Below are positions 33,401-48,400 of a stretch of DNA of 64,000 nucleotides, piece by piece; positions within the stretch are counted from its first letter, which is position 1, and every line of letters starts with the position of its first letter. Origin of the DNA: Linyphia triangularis. Its lineage: Eukaryota; Arthropoda; Arachnida; Araneae; Linyphiidae. The notes under the pieces are model-generated. The model searched no databases. It was not told where the DNA came from and worked only from the letters and a program-made list of their open reading frames with translations. The stretch spans positions 61,232,714-61,296,713 of the forward strand of contig OZ021732.1 in the NCBI GenBank assembly GCA_963978545.1. The letters run 5' to 3'. The position numbers and the translations under genes are program-made.

Positions 33401-36400
33401 TTTTTTCAATAGTTTAATTTATCTTTTTAAATTATTAATATATAAATTAAAACATGATAAAAATAAATAAGTGCAATATCATTTGTTTTGGTGTTAAACT
33501 TTTGAAATATAATTTTTGAAATTACATCAAAAGTTAAAACAGACAAAAATGTTGAAATTTTTAAATTAAAAAAAAGTAATCATAAATAAAAAATTGCTAT
33601 TTAACCAAAAAGTACTTCTAATTCTATTCAATATACATTCATCCGAAAATTCAGAAGAATCTCTTCGATTTTAAAATTGTATGTCCTATATCCGCTTAAC
33701 ATTAATTAAATGTTCAATTTGAAAGTATTTTCTCTAAAAAGTAGGCTAATAATTTTACTAAGCAATATTTGGATATATATCTTCTGCAGCAATGAAATTG
33801 CCTATTTAGAATTATAATGGCTTTCCTTAACATCTGCTGTGCATTATCAATGCATACAATAGTGATTAGTCAATAAATGTACAATTAGATAAGTTTTTTT
33901 AATGTACAATCAAAGTTACAATGATAGTTAAAATTTAGTGCATGAGGTTAAAAATGGAACTTAAGCATGAAAGATGAAAAGTATATTTTCAGAATACACA
34001 TTTAAAATGCATTTATAATAAATAAAAACATTAGTAAATTAAAAATCTAAACATAGATTAATATTTTTGATACAAATAACAAAATTTTGAATAGTTAAGT
34101 GCATAATGCACTCAAGTAAATTGTTTGCATTCAGGGTGAAAATTTGAGACACAGATTGCATTTCTCAGCTTTTAATCTATATATATATAAGGCAAAGCCC
34201 TCACTCACTCACTCACTCATTCACTGACTCACTCACTCATCACTAATTCTCCCACTTCCTACATACTCACAATTCTGAAAATCGGCACAAATATCAACAA
34301 TGGTAAAAATAGAAAAAGTAAGCTACTCCGATCTCGATTAACCCACTTTAAGGGCTCGAAAAGGGGTTAAACGTTCCAAACGGGGGACATTCGAATATCC
34401 CACTTCCCATTTGGTCACAACTCTGAAAATCGGCACAAATATCAACAATGGTAATAATAGAAAAAGTAAGCTACTCCGATCTCGATTAACCCACTTTAAG
34501 GGGTCGAAAAGGGGTTAAACGTTCCAAACGGGGGACATTCGAATATCCCACTTCCCATTTGGTCACAACTCTGAAAATCGGCACAAATATCAACAATGGT
34601 AAAAATAGAAAAAGTAAGCTACTCCGATCTCGATTAACCCACTTTAAGGGGTCGAAAAGGGGTTAAACGTTCCAAACGGGGGACATTCGAATATCCCACT
34701 TTCCATTTGGTCACAACTCTGAAAATCGGCACAAATATCAACAATGGTAAAAATAGAAAAAGTAAGCTACTCCGATCTTGATTAACCTACTTTAAGGGGT
34801 CGAAAAGGGGTTAAACGTTCCAAACGGGGGACATTCGAATTTCCCACTTCCCATTTGGTCACAACTCTAAAAATCGGCACAAATACCAACAATAGTAAAA
34901 ATAGAAAAAGCATTATATTCCGACCTAGGTTAACCCATTTTAAGGGGTGGAAAAGGGGTTAAACGTTCCAAAGGAGGGATATTCGAATGTACCACTTCCC
35001 ATTTGGTCACAACTCTGAAAATAGGCACAAATATCAACAAAGACAAACATAGAAAAATTAAGCTATTCCGAGCTTGATTAACCCACTTAAGGGGTGGAAA
35101 AGGAGTTAAACGTTCCAAACTCAAATATCCCACTCCCCATATAGTCACAATTCTGAAAATTGGGGCAAATGTCAACAAAAATAAACATAGAATAAGCAAG
35201 CTATTCCGATCTCGGTTAATCCACGCTTAGGGGTCGAAAAGGGGTTAAACGTTTCAAACGAGGGATATTCGAACATTCTACTTCCCATTTCGTCGCAATT
35301 CTTAAAATTGGTATGAATGCCAATCAAGATAAACATAGAAAAGTAAGCCATTCCGATCTCGATTAACTCACTTAAGGGTTGGAAAAGGCGTTTAACGTTC
35401 CAAAAGAGAGATATTCGAATGTCCCACTTCCCATTTGGTCACAACTTTGAAAATTGGTACAAATGTCAAAAAAGATAAACATAGAAAAAGTAAGCTATTC
35501 CGTTCTCGATTAACCTACTTTATGGAGTCGAAAAGGGGTTAAATGTTCCAAACGAGGGATATCCGAATGTTCCTCTTCCAATGTAGTCATAATTCTGATA
35601 TTTGGTGCAAATGTTAAAAGGACAAATTAAAAAAAAAAAAAAAGTTATTCCAATATCGATTAATGAATTTTTAAGGGATGAAAAGTCGATGCAACATTGA
35701 AACTATACGAGGATTATTTTAATGTCTCAATTCCAATACAGCTACTACTTCGAAATTTAGAACAAAGAGCAAACATAAACACAATAAACTATTTCAATCT
35801 CGATTACGTAATTAAAAGGGTCCGAAGGGAATTAAACGTTCTAAACGAGGGATATTCAAATGCATCTTTCCAATATAGTATTCACAATTATAAATTTCGT
35901 TAAAATTGTCAACAAAGGAAAGTTTCTATTTTGATAAATCAATTTGTCGGGATCGAAATGGGTGCAAACGTCTGAAATGTAGAATACGTGAATGGTCTTT
36001 TGATCGCTAAAATGCTAATGGTAAAATTTTGTAGCGCAGCACGGGTATTCAGCTAGTATTTATATATAGACAGATATGGAAATGATTCTATGAAGTATTT
36101 TGTTGCTTTCCTTTTATTTCCAACAAAATTATCTAACACTTACCGCTTCACTTCTTATGTAAGAGATTAGAATATGACAATTCACTTCTTTAACGCACAA
36201 ATCAATAGTTTGATATATTAAATGTTATATGAATTTGCAGTAAAAAAAAAAAATCCTTACTTACCCTGCAACATCCCTAATTTCTTTTGGAAAATTAAAA
36301 CTGTCTATAACAAAAATGATCCCTCTAAAAGAAAAGAAATACTTTTGAAATATTAGGACACTATAAAAAAAAAGTTCAACTGAAAGCAAATATTTATACT

Positions 36401-39400
36401 GTCACAAACGAAAGTCTGGGTTTGCCCTTTATATTTATTAATTCAAGTTAGATCCAGGAAAGGTACTTTTCCGTTTAAGTCATACCACTTGAGATAATTT
36501 TTCATTTACCTATTCAAAATGGCTAATGTGCCAATTGCAAAAATGTATTTTACAATCTTGGCAACTATAGACGGAGATATCCATGCATGAAATAAAGAAT
36601 AGTAATAATACAAATTTAACATTTCCTTCGATTAGTAGCAATTTTTATTTTCGTAAAGTCAAAGAATAGAATAGCAATTTGACTAATAAATGTTCGAAAT
36701 TGTCCTTTAAAACACTGGAACATCCAGTTTAAATATAAAAAAATTCTAGACCTCGCTTGGCAGTTGGGGCTGAACAAATTGAGTTTAATAACTCCACAGT
36801 ATATGCACCTTATCTAGAAAGTCGGCAGTCCGTTTTTTGACTCCTTACAACTCGGCTTGTACTATAGCTAGAACCTTGATTTTTTGTCATCATGCTGCTC
36901 CAGGTAAGTAGGTAAAAAATAATATCATGATTGTTAAGATTGAACAAGGGAACATGGGGGAAAATTACTTAGAAAAATGCTGAGGTCTGCAGAATTTTGT
37001 TCTGCTTATATTTTTTGGGGAGGGAATAAGGTTGTGACTAAAATTTTAAGCAGTCCTAGAGTCTAAATGGTTAGATAAATTTTGGCCATTATTTCTTTTC
37101 TCAGTTTAATTAGAAGGGAAAACTTTTGTACTTTTTCCCTTTGAGAACGAGTGTCTCTATCACTAAAAAATGGTCTCAGAATTTGAAGATTTTAGCCAGG
37201 GTAATTAGTATTAAAAACAGATTGATAGACTTTGGCTATTCTTCTTTTGCTCCATGTAAGGAGGTTAGTGAGTTTAAAACTTTGTTTTACTGTTAAAATA
37301 GAATTTAAAAATAAAATTTTATATTTTCAAGTAAACTGAATGCTCATCAAACATCCTAAAACACATGTCTCAACTTTGAGTAAGATAAACACTCACATTT
37401 TAAAATTAAATTTTAAATATATTAATATGCCTGCCTCGTTTTGAACCATCTTACAATAACTTCCATCCTAAAGACTACACCACTGAGGATTTCTTAAACC
37501 TTCTTCATAATTACAGCAAATGTTATTTTTCGAAATTAAAGTAAAAGTTGGTTAGCAGATGCATTGTTTTCTGTATGTATTCATATGTAAAGCTTGGATT
37601 TATGAAGTATTTCATATGCCAAGCAAATACCTATTTTTTTAGTATGCCATTGCACATTTTTATACTCAAGTTGTAACAAACCTGGCTTAGACTGATTGTT
37701 TGGTCACTTATCTAGTAGATGGTGCCTCTACCTCATCTGCTGTGTTGAGATAACGCCTGCTAGTGCATGTTAAATGTTCAGCTAGTTAAGTCTAAAAGAG
37801 CAGTTCCTTAGTTTGCAGCACTTAGTTTTTTACACCATGCAGTGGTGCTCTTGATGAATGGTAATTGTTTGAAGTTGTTCAACCACTTGGGGATTTTCAT
37901 GAGTCCTTCAGTAATTATGTGTAACGACCTTTGGGGTGTAGGTTGTGTGCTGTTCGAGGGAAGTCAACCTTCCTGATGCCCGGTTAGTTCCTCCATAATG
38001 TCAGGCTAATGTTGGGTGTAGTGTCAGAGTAGTTTTTGAATATTTTATAAGCATCTTGCCAAAGGCCAAACAGATACCATATTCATGCAGCATTTGTGAT
38101 ATATTTATCGTTTATGAATATTTGGCTTTTTAAAACATTTTGGGTAAGTAGCTGGCACTTGTGTCCATTATTCATTGTGCCAAGTATAGATTAATAAATT
38201 CTCTGTTTTGAATTCCACGCTTATTTCTTTGACAAACTCTTTTATGCGGCACCTCCTTCTTTAAATGGACATAACAAAGCTAAAACAAGTAGTTGCAATT
38301 TTTATTTTGAGTAATTATTATTTCTGGATGTGATAGGGAGAATCTTTATTTCAAGTAAGTGTATCAGAATTAGGACTTTGAGTGCAAACCTAAAGTACTC
38401 TACACTAAAGTACCTAAGTACAAACCTAAAGTACTTATATCAAAGTATTTATTATCGTTCTTAAGATAAAAGAGTAATATGTGCAGCCATCATAACTGTT
38501 TCTTATGCCTCTTCATGTTTTGTCTTGGAAAATATTATTTTCCCTGCTAAAATCTTCATGAACTCTATCTTACTTATCTCAAACATAACAGGTGCTACAA
38601 AAAGAATTTGTAACTTTCAAAGCACAGCTAGATGTTGTTAAAAAAATGCCAAGTAAAATGTTCTGCTTGAAAAGTTATGAATTATAATGGTCAGTGCCTA
38701 GCCCACACAGCAACTTTTCGTTTCTTGAAAGTTTTTTGCGCACAACGAAATAAATTGGAATTATTGGAAAGACTCCCAGTGGTAACCAGCTATTGGCAAG
38801 CAAGAGTTATTTTTAAATAACCTCAAATTATAAGTTTGATATATTTTGCACCACTTAACCTGAAATGAGATTATTTCTATAAAATTTCTAACCTGCTAAA
38901 TACTGATTGCTTATAGAGATTCTTCCTAATAGTCCCAATTAAGTTCATTATATGCAAAGTTTCTCAAAGAAAAGAAATCCAGCAACCATTAGATTTCCAA
39001 AAATTTTTTAAGCATACCATTTTACTTGGCAGTTGCTTTACAATACTACATATTTGTTTTTTAGGGGGCAATGGATGGTGATATCAAAGACAAATTGCAA
39101 AATTGTTTACATAATAATAACAATTGTAAAAAAAAAAGAAAAAAAAGCAAGCAACACACAAATCTTTCAAATAACTCAAAGAGAACAAAAATTAATTATT
39201 TTTTGAAAAGAAAGATTTTAAGAGATTTACTAATGTCTTAAGATTAGAAACAATAAGCTCTATATGTTAAAGACAGAAATAAATGCAAAATAATTCTCAT
39301 TTCAAAAGAAAGACATTAAAAGATTTACTTATGTCTCAAGACTACTAATAATATGCTCTAATAACCACATTTTGTTGAAAATCACCTTAAAGTCAAATGT

Positions 39401-42400
39401 TAAAGCTAGAGCAGAAAACTAATTTCAATTTCTTATCCTTACCTTGTTAATGACAGGAATTTTTCCATGTATTGATCCCTCACTCTTTCATTCCCAGGGA
39501 TATCCACCAGTGTAACAGTTTTCTACAAATAAAAGCATTATAGGTTAATATTATTGTTTAATCCACAAACAATCTACCAAATAGAAAACTAGAAATATCA
39601 TTTGCACCACAAACCCTTTTATCAACTCGAAACACAGAAATGTTTTCCTTCATTGAGGTATAGGTGACAACGCTTTTAGAGGCTATAAGCTAAAAACAGT
39701 ATAAGTATATTATTACACATAAAGATGATCATAATGCTTTTTCAAAAGAAAAGAAGACAACAACAATGAAAGTTTATTTAAATAAATTTTACAATTAAGA
39801 AAATATTCTTTATATATATATACATACAAGTTAGATATCAACATATTAAAAATATTTTAATCTTGAAGAATTTTTCTGTTATAAGAATGTAATACAGCCA
39901 CATATAATACTTTTTATTAATTTAGACTTTAAAAGATAGTTAATAATTAAGTTTTAGGATAAACTTACCCTTGAAAAGAGCAAAGTTTTCCCCGAATCAG
40001 ATAAGCCAGTTATAAGAACATTTCGCCGATTTATGCGTTTTCTTTGTAGAAAGAAGAAAATCACTAAAGAAATACAAAAAATTATTTGTTCAAATTTAAA
40101 ACAGATAAGTAGTTAAAATAATAATAATTTTTTCTATCAATATATGTGCAGGAGAATGTTATTTTAAGCTTACTTACAAAAAAAAATTGCAATTGCTTTT
40201 TAAAAAATTTTATACAAAAAAATATTTTGATCCAAACTAGGCAAAGAAAAGTTCATTAACAAAAATGCTTGTCGAACCATAATTTTTATGAATTCGATTT
40301 GACATTTTCAATGCATCTAGAACTTCATAGCAATGAGGAACTTTCACGTTTTTTGGTTTTATTTTTAAATAAAAGTAGAGAAATAATAATGAAAAACAAT
40401 ACCATTTATTCAAACTCAGCCTAAGCCGGTCCCAAGCCCGGTTGAAAAAGGAGCAGGGTGCCTAAAAGCTGCCATGGCATAGTCTGTTACTACCCTGACG
40501 ATCTGCTGATGGTCGCAAGACCTAGGTAGATAAGACGGATGTGACAGATGAACGGCAACCAAAATCCAAGGTGTGGATACCGTGCTTAAGAGAATGTGAA
40601 TGTCACATGGCAACCAGGGTTAAAGGTTGTCTCTAATGGTTCACCTCATGAAGTGGCGAATCACGTTGTATTTAGCCTTCCGCCTGCACTGAGGGTCCAT
40701 ACAGGTGGTGACTCAAACTTACCCTCAGTCCTTGATATCACATGGGAAACAAAAAAAATAAAAAAAACGGCGGGTCAAACCGCAAAACAAGTTTGGAGCA
40801 ACCCAAACCCGACCAAAGTGGACCTGGCTCTTCTGAGTCAACCACTGAGGTATGTGGCGAAGTTGTTCCGAGCACCAAAACGTCTGTCGATAGTGGTCCT
40901 TCGGGACCCGCGACAAGCAAACAAACATCTGTCGATAGTGGTCCCTCGGGGGCAGTGACTAATCCAACCGGAGGCTCTCTTAGCTCTCTACCCGAATGGT
41001 CAACTATGACGCGTTCTCAAAAGAACAAGCATAGGAGGCAAATGGCTCGTCAGCGTCTTAATGGTGAAACTGGAGACAACGCTGCTCAACATCGTAGCAC
41101 AACTCCAGCGGGGAAAAGAGGTAGGGTCAGTGATACCACCCCTTCCCCATCCACAGGTGCACAGGCTAAACGGGCAAGGACAGCTGAGTCCCCATCCTAT
41201 AGCCAAGCTGTCACCGGAGTAAAGATGGCAATCGTCCGAGATAACTTCCCGGATGGTACACTGTCACCCGATGATGCCCTGATTATACAAGGTGACATCA
41301 ACAAGGTCATTGATGCAGAGGATGTCGCCCGGGAGGCCCCCCAGATTTTAAATTCGGGTGTGCTCAACGGTGCTTTGATGATCCACTGTGCCAATGACTA
41401 CACCGTTGCTTGGCTGATCAAGAACTACGATGGTAGGTAGTAAGTAGTAGGGTATAAAGGTCCAGGTGAGAAAAGCATCGGACCTACCGAGACCCGTAAA
41501 GATGGCTCTAAAATCCCAGGATATTCTCACCACAGATGGGGAGGTCCTGCTCAAGCGAATTGCCAGCTTGAATACAGGCCTCAACACTGCCGAGTGGAAA
41601 ATCCGGGAGAGAGAAATCGTCGGTGATCGCGCATACATAAGGTGGATCATCGAGATGGATCTTAAGTCCTCCAAGTATATCAAGGAGAAGAATTTTGAGA
41701 TCTTTACGGGGAGCTTTGGAAAAGGACTACTAAAGATCATCAGCGACCCCAATGTTGCTCGTGTGTCTCCTCCGTCTGCTGCTGTGGGTAAACCACTGGC
41801 GGAATCCAACGATGTGGCCCAACAGCCCGCGTTGGAGACCGCCGTAATGAAACCTCCTGTTGAGTCTGATGATGTGGTCGAAAGGCCCGCATCGAATGAC
41901 GCAATGGAGGAATCATTGGCACCTTCGGAGAAGGACGTACGGGTGACGTCAGTGGAATCAGCCACAGATGCTATGGAGGTCGTTCAAGATCCAGCGGAAA
42001 CGACCCCATCAGTAAGTACCGGAGCGGAGGTTCAAAAAACCCCGTCTCCTTCTAGTCCTATTAGTGATTCTTCTGGATCACTATATAAAGTTTTTGGCGA
42101 TCTCGATTTCTCAGACTCGGGATCCGATATTACAATTGTGTCTGTCTCCCCCACTAAGGAGGACACAGTACTAAAAGAGAAGGAATCTTCTGATTAGGGT
42201 GACAGCTTTATTAATTTTAATTCATGTCCGAAACCCAAAAGAAGTCGAGCAAAACCATCAAGGTTGCTCAAATTAATCTTCATCATAGCCGGTCAGCAAC
42301 TGCTTTAGTCAATAAAAGACTGGTAGAAGGAAGGATAGATATTGCTTTGATACAGGAACCCTGGGTCAACAAGGGTAACATCCTAGGCCTAGGCAACTGT

Positions 42401-45400
42401 GGGAACCTATTCTTTGATCGCTCAAGTAGTAAACCGAGAGCTTGTATAATTACAAATAAAAATATTAATGCTCTTCTTATAGCCGACCCACTGGATAGTG
42501 ATAATGTAGCTATCAAGTTAATCAGCAAAAACGGAGACATTACTTATATTATGTCAGTATATCTTCCATACGAGGATGAAATTCCGCTAACAACTTCAAC
42601 CAGAAGCTTTGTTGAGCATTGCTCACATTCTGGGATGAAGGTCATTGTGGGTTGCGATGCTAATGCACACCACACCATATGGGGCAGTACTAACTGCAAC
42701 AAAAGAGGTGAGGATCTAATTGAATTTTTCTTAAGCAATAATCTGCATATCCTCAATACTGGTAATAAACCAACATTTGTTACTTGTAATAGAAAGGAGG
42801 TCATTGACATAACCTTCTGTAATAATAAAGCAGTCAACTGCATACAGGATTGGCATGTTTTTGAATGTATTACACTATCAGACCATAAACTAATCCAAAT
42901 GTCCATTACAGGCCCTGCACTTATAACTCAGCAGGGAAGGCGGAATCCCAGACACACCAACTGGGATTCCTATCGGGAGGACCTTCGGCTTCTCCTAGAA
43001 GGCAAGAGCTTTAATTTTCCTTCACTGGTGGACCTGGAGCTGGCGGTTGACTCTGTACAATGGTCCATCCTCCTAGCCTACCAGTTAAATTGTAAAGCTG
43101 TCACAACTGGGATGCCAAGGCGAGTTCCTTGGTGGAACAAAAACCTCAGTATAATACGTAAAAACTGCAGAAAGCTCTTTAACAGAGCCAAAAAAACAGG
43201 TGAGTGGTCAAAGTATAAAGATGCACTCACAAGTTATAATAAGGCCATTAGGAAAAGTAAAGAAGAATCGTGGAGAGACTTCTGTGGCCAGGCGGACAAT
43301 ATGTCCAGTGCAGCTAGACTGACCAAAATACTGTCAAAGGACAGTCAGTGCCAACTGTGTTCCATCAGGAAGGACGATGGCACATACACGGAAGATGGCA
43401 AAAGTACACTAGCGGAAATGCTTAAAGTACATTTTCCTGACTCCACAGTCGCAAAATCAAGTGACATGCCTGCCATTCCCAATCTTACACTATCACGTAG
43501 TAAAAAAGAGGACTGGGTTATGGCTAAGAGTATAATTACTCCAAATAGAATTGCATGGGCTTTTAACTCATTCAAGCCCTTCAAATCACCTGGAGCTGAC
43601 GATATTATACCAGCTCTACTCCAACATGGCAAAGATATTATTATGCTACACCTATGCAGAATCTTTAGATCATGTATAGTATATGGCTACATACCACATG
43701 CATGGAGAACCTGTAAAGTTATCTTTATACCCAAACCAGGAAAGTAATGCTACAATGAAGCCAAAGCCTTCAGACCTATTAGCCTGACATCTTTTCTCCT
43801 TAAGACTCTGGAGAAATTGATTGACAGGTATATCAGAGATGAGGTTTTAAAAGCTAAACCCTTATCGAGATTTCAACATGCATATCAACCTGGGAAATCT
43901 ACAGAAACTGCCCTATACGACCTTGTTACGGTACTAGATGGGGCAGTCAATGGAAAGGAAATAGCCATGGCAACCTTTCTGGATATTGAGGGGGCTTTTG
44001 ATAAAGTTCCAACAAATGTAATCAATAATGCCCTTCTCAAAAGAAATGTTAATTCAAGCGTATGTACCTGGATTAAAAATATGCTTGAAACCAGATTGGC
44101 TCAAGCCTCCCTTTTGGGAGACTCGCTCACTGTGGAGAATTGTAAAGGATGCCCACAAGGAGGAGTGCTGTCACCACTACTATGGAGTCTGGTGGTTGAC
44201 GAACTCTTAAACAGGATTAATTTTTTGGGCCTGCATTGTCTAGGTTATGCTGATGACATAACACTGGTCGTAAGAGGTAAATTCCAGAATACTGTAACTG
44301 ACCTCATGAGCACTGCTCTAAAAAAGGTAGAAAAATGGTGCAAAGAGGTAGGATTGTCGGTTAACCCCAGCAAGACCAATTTAACAGTGTTCACTAGGAA
44401 AAGAATACATGATATGCAAACCATAAAATTCTTTGGGAAACCACTTGCATATTTAGATGAGGTTAAGTATTTAGGAGTTGTCTTTGACAAAACTTTGTCA
44501 TGGAAGCCACATCTCCAATACAGCACCAGCAAAGCCAAACGAGTGTTCTGGGCCTGCAGACGTGCTATTGGAAATAACTGGGGCTTGTCACCAAAAATGG
44601 TGCTCTGGATATATACAGGAGTAATTACTCCAATGATATCTTATGGGGCCATTGCCTGGGGAAATAGAACCCATAATGAAACTGTGAAAAAAGAACTCAC
44701 TAGTTTACAAAGAATGGCAACCATTGCAATTACAAATGCAATGAGAACTACTCCCTCACAGAGTCTAGAAATTCTCCTAGATTTTCTACCACTACACAAA
44801 CAAGTGGAACTAGAGGCTGTTTTGTGTTCACGACAGCTAAAACTCATGGGTTTATGGAAAACATCCTATGAATTATCTTTGTTTAAAAATATTCAGACAC
44901 AGGTAAAAGAACATCCCTGTCTAACTATGAGATCTGACTGGATGTTAAAGCAATATTGCTTTAAAGCCAAATACAATATCATCTTCCCGACCAGAGAGGA
45001 CTGGAGATTTCCCTCCAATCTGACTAGGAGAGGAGATGAAATTTGGTATACAGATGGTTCAAAGACATCTTATGGCACTGGTTCAGGTGTCTTCTGTCCT
45101 AACAGAAAAATAAAGCTATCTTTCTCTCAGGGCAAGTTGGCTACTGTATTTCAGGCTGAGGTTCTTGCAATTACGGCATGTGCCTACAATTGCCTAGACA
45201 GGGGGGTTGTTAAGAGGGTCATAAAGATTTTCTCTGACAGCCAGGCTACACTAATGGCTTTAAAGAGTCACTACTTTACCTCTAAAGCAGTGTGGGAATC
45301 CCACAATGCACTTGAAGACCTAGCTGAGGGCCCAGAAGCATAATAATATATAATGTTCTGCAAAGGGACTTTTGACAGTTATAAATGTTCTGCAGACATT

Positions 45401-48400
45401 TTTTCAAAATTTCCAGTATGATATAAAAGAAAAAGCCCATAAAATTAATACTACACATTTATTACAAAATGATAATGACGAAAAAAATTATTTTTCAAAC
45501 CAAGGCATACATTCAAAATTTTTAACTTTATCAATGACTTTGGAAGTTAAATATTTAGACATTAATACAGAACCGCTATGTATAAAATGTTTGTGGTAAG
45601 TTGGTCCATGCAAAGAAATAAAGGCTGCTTTAAGATGTTTTCTTAAAGATTTGTGTCCAGGTGGAGCATCATTTGAAAAAACATTCTTTTATCAGTTGTT
45701 CCAGCAGAAATATTGTCTCCATCAAAAACATTTGGTCGCTTAGCAACAATTTTATCAATTGTGGATCCCCAAGATTCACAAATTGCTTCTGAAATGGGCA
45801 CAGAAAAAATAAAAACAAGAAATTTGATGAATCTGGGAATCTGTCTTCAGTTCTTCTATGGCGTGCTTTAAAAGCTCTTTTGGCTAGAAAAAAGACTCAC
45901 TGCTCTTACACTCCTCAAGAAATTTGTACAACCAATTATTATAAACAGTGTATTCAAAATACAATTCAGTAGTTTTTTCTTTTGAATGTTCAATGAAAGG
46001 AAAATCTTTCATAAAACTTATGAAATTAGGAAGAAGTTCCAATTCTTCTTCTCACTCGTGGGCATTTGTTCCAAACTTAAAATTGTTCTGCAAGGACTCT
46101 GATTGTTCTGCGACGTACATCGCAGTTTTAGGCACTTTCTGCTTTCGGGGCTGAGAGTAACAAGGTTACTCTTCTCTGGGTCCCTGGTCACTGTGACATT
46201 AAAGGTAATGAAATGGCAGACCAACTAGCTAAACAAGGATCTGAATTATCCTTTGTTGGTCCAGAACCTGTTTTGGGTCTGCCCCACAATGCGGTCAGGA
46301 AAACTATCAAAAGCTTTTTATTGACTGAATCCTATCAAGCATGGCTTGAATCTAAAGATCAAAGACAAGCCAAAGAGCTCAATCAACAGTCACCCTGGAA
46401 TATATCGAGGGAGCTAGTAAAATTGAGCAGAAAAGAGATCAAGGTTGCTGTAGGCCTTTTAACTGGACACTGCACCTTAAATAGACATCTTAATCTGATA
46501 GGTGTTATAGATGACCCACTATGCAGAGGCTGTCGTATGACAGAGGAGAGCTCTACACATGTGTTATGCAATTGTGACTACTACTCTGCCCAAAGATTTG
46601 AACATCTGGGATACCATTGTATCGACCCCTGGGAATTGTCAAATGTTCAAATCAGGTCTATACTGAAATTTATTTCAGCAACCGGTCTTCTTTAGATCAA
46701 ATAGGGGATTTCAGTACAATAGACTTCAGTCGCGGTGCTGGTACTCGATAGAGTCACCCCCATTCACAAGTCATACCATTTATTCAAAAATTTGAGCTTG
46801 GATAGATAGTTAAAAAAATATTTAGTTTTTCACTTTGCGATTTGGCGGAAAAAAGCCACTTTTGCGTGAACGTCAAAGTGCAGATAATGAACCAGTCTAA
46901 AACCTGTTTAAGAGTGAGGTTTCTCCTTCGTTTTGCAACTTTATCTCTGCGTAACCATGTCACGTTTTTTTTAATGCGTTTTTGGTCACGTGACTTTTGC
47001 TTTGATTTCGGCTAATTTCAAACTCGATTTTTGATCAATTGAAAGCATAAAGATAAAAAATAATTGCACTGCTCAAATATATTCGTTGGATAACACTAGA
47101 AAATGCAAAAAATATTCATTTTCCTCACATGTGCAAGTTTCTCATTGTAGTATTAGGCTTTGCTTGTAGTATTAGGCTCCTCAATTTCCTCTCGTTGGTG
47201 TGGTTGGATTGGAGAGAGGGGTTTACACAAAAAGATTTCGATCTTGTATTCTTCTAGATGCTCAAAATTATAAGACGGCTGAGTTTAGCACTTTATAAGT
47301 GGCAGAAATAAACAGTTGGAAGTTCCACACTAATGTATGGTAACACTCATAAGGCATAGATACCCATTACATTGAAATATGTGATATGTATTGATGCAAA
47401 TATGTCAAAAGTAACACTCATGAGGTTTCTGGAAGAATTTCAACACAGAACTTTTTTTTACCATGCTTAGAAGTTAAATTTAAGCCTAATTGTTCTTAAA
47501 AGATATATAATTCTTAAATAAAAAATAATTATTATTAAATAAATAACAGAAAAAAATATAGGTAACACTCATGAGTTACAATAAAAACATTTACCATAGT
47601 GCTACAAACTTATCATCCAACAAGTAATAAAAAAATAGAACATCTGGATTTTTTTTTTACTAGATTAGATTGTCAATTTGCACTATCTATGTAGAAATCA
47701 ATATTTTAAAGTTAAATAATTCGAGTAACACGCATGAGATGAAGTGAGGACACATATTATAATGAAATTTAACCAATATTAATTAAATATTTTTAAGAAA
47801 TCAAATGTGATTTTATTAATTACAATGTATTCCTTCACAGTTCTTAATTCATACACAAAGATTGTATGTTTCAAATCATAAAGAAAGATACAGTTAGGTT
47901 TAGAATTTTGTCTTGGGGCAAGCAAATTTCCATTACTTAAGAAATAAAATAATAGAAAATGTATATATTTTAAAGAGATATTTACAATTTAAAGAATACT
48001 TTGTATTAACTATAAAATTATGCACCATTATATATATGTTCTAAAAGTTAAAAAAAAATTTATTTTAATCTCATGAAATATGGATTCAAAGTTCCAGACA
48101 TCAAAAGGCCAATTCATTTGAAAATGACCCATATATTACAGCATTAGTATCTTCTTTCTCAAAGTAGAATTAATGACACAGCATAGTGTCTCATTAGTTG
48201 GGAAAATAAACATGGGTGATTTTTTCAACAATTCGCAAAATAATTTTCCAATTTTAAATAAAAGAAAGCGACTTATTCACATTTTGGGAATACTACTTTG
48301 CAATCACAGTTTTTAACTGTTGAACATAGAACAGGTTGGGGCAAAATATAGCCTTCTCAAACTTAGCATAGGAAAAAGTCAATCGGAAGTTAACATGTCA

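Larger units (their letters stand above)
40415..46772 (+). mobile_element. Near full-length RNase-H LINE (I/R1/LOA-like group)
   Basis: A 6.36 kb insertion in SRPRB intron 1, on the opposite strand to the gene, bounded by an exact 16-bp duplication. It has a 5' untranslated region, ORF1 (40742-42197) and ORF2 (42224-46695) with endonuclease, reverse transcriptase and RNase H, and no poly-A tail. An 821-bp insertion (45329-46149) interrupts ORF2. Few disabling changes and an exact duplication suggest a fairly recent arrival. Clade placement is from domain order and needs a tree. Confidence 0.93.

Noticed and set aside
34254..35620. Regularly spaced repeats could suggest a CRISPR-like array
   Set aside because: The repeated unit is continuous (148 bp with no unique spacers), the setting is a eukaryotic intron, and the ends fit a mobile element.
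40596..40958. 120-codon frame overlapping LINE ORF1
   Set aside because: It is out of frame with ORF1, low in complexity and shares no LINE domain; 40742 in the other frame gives the expected ORF1 content.
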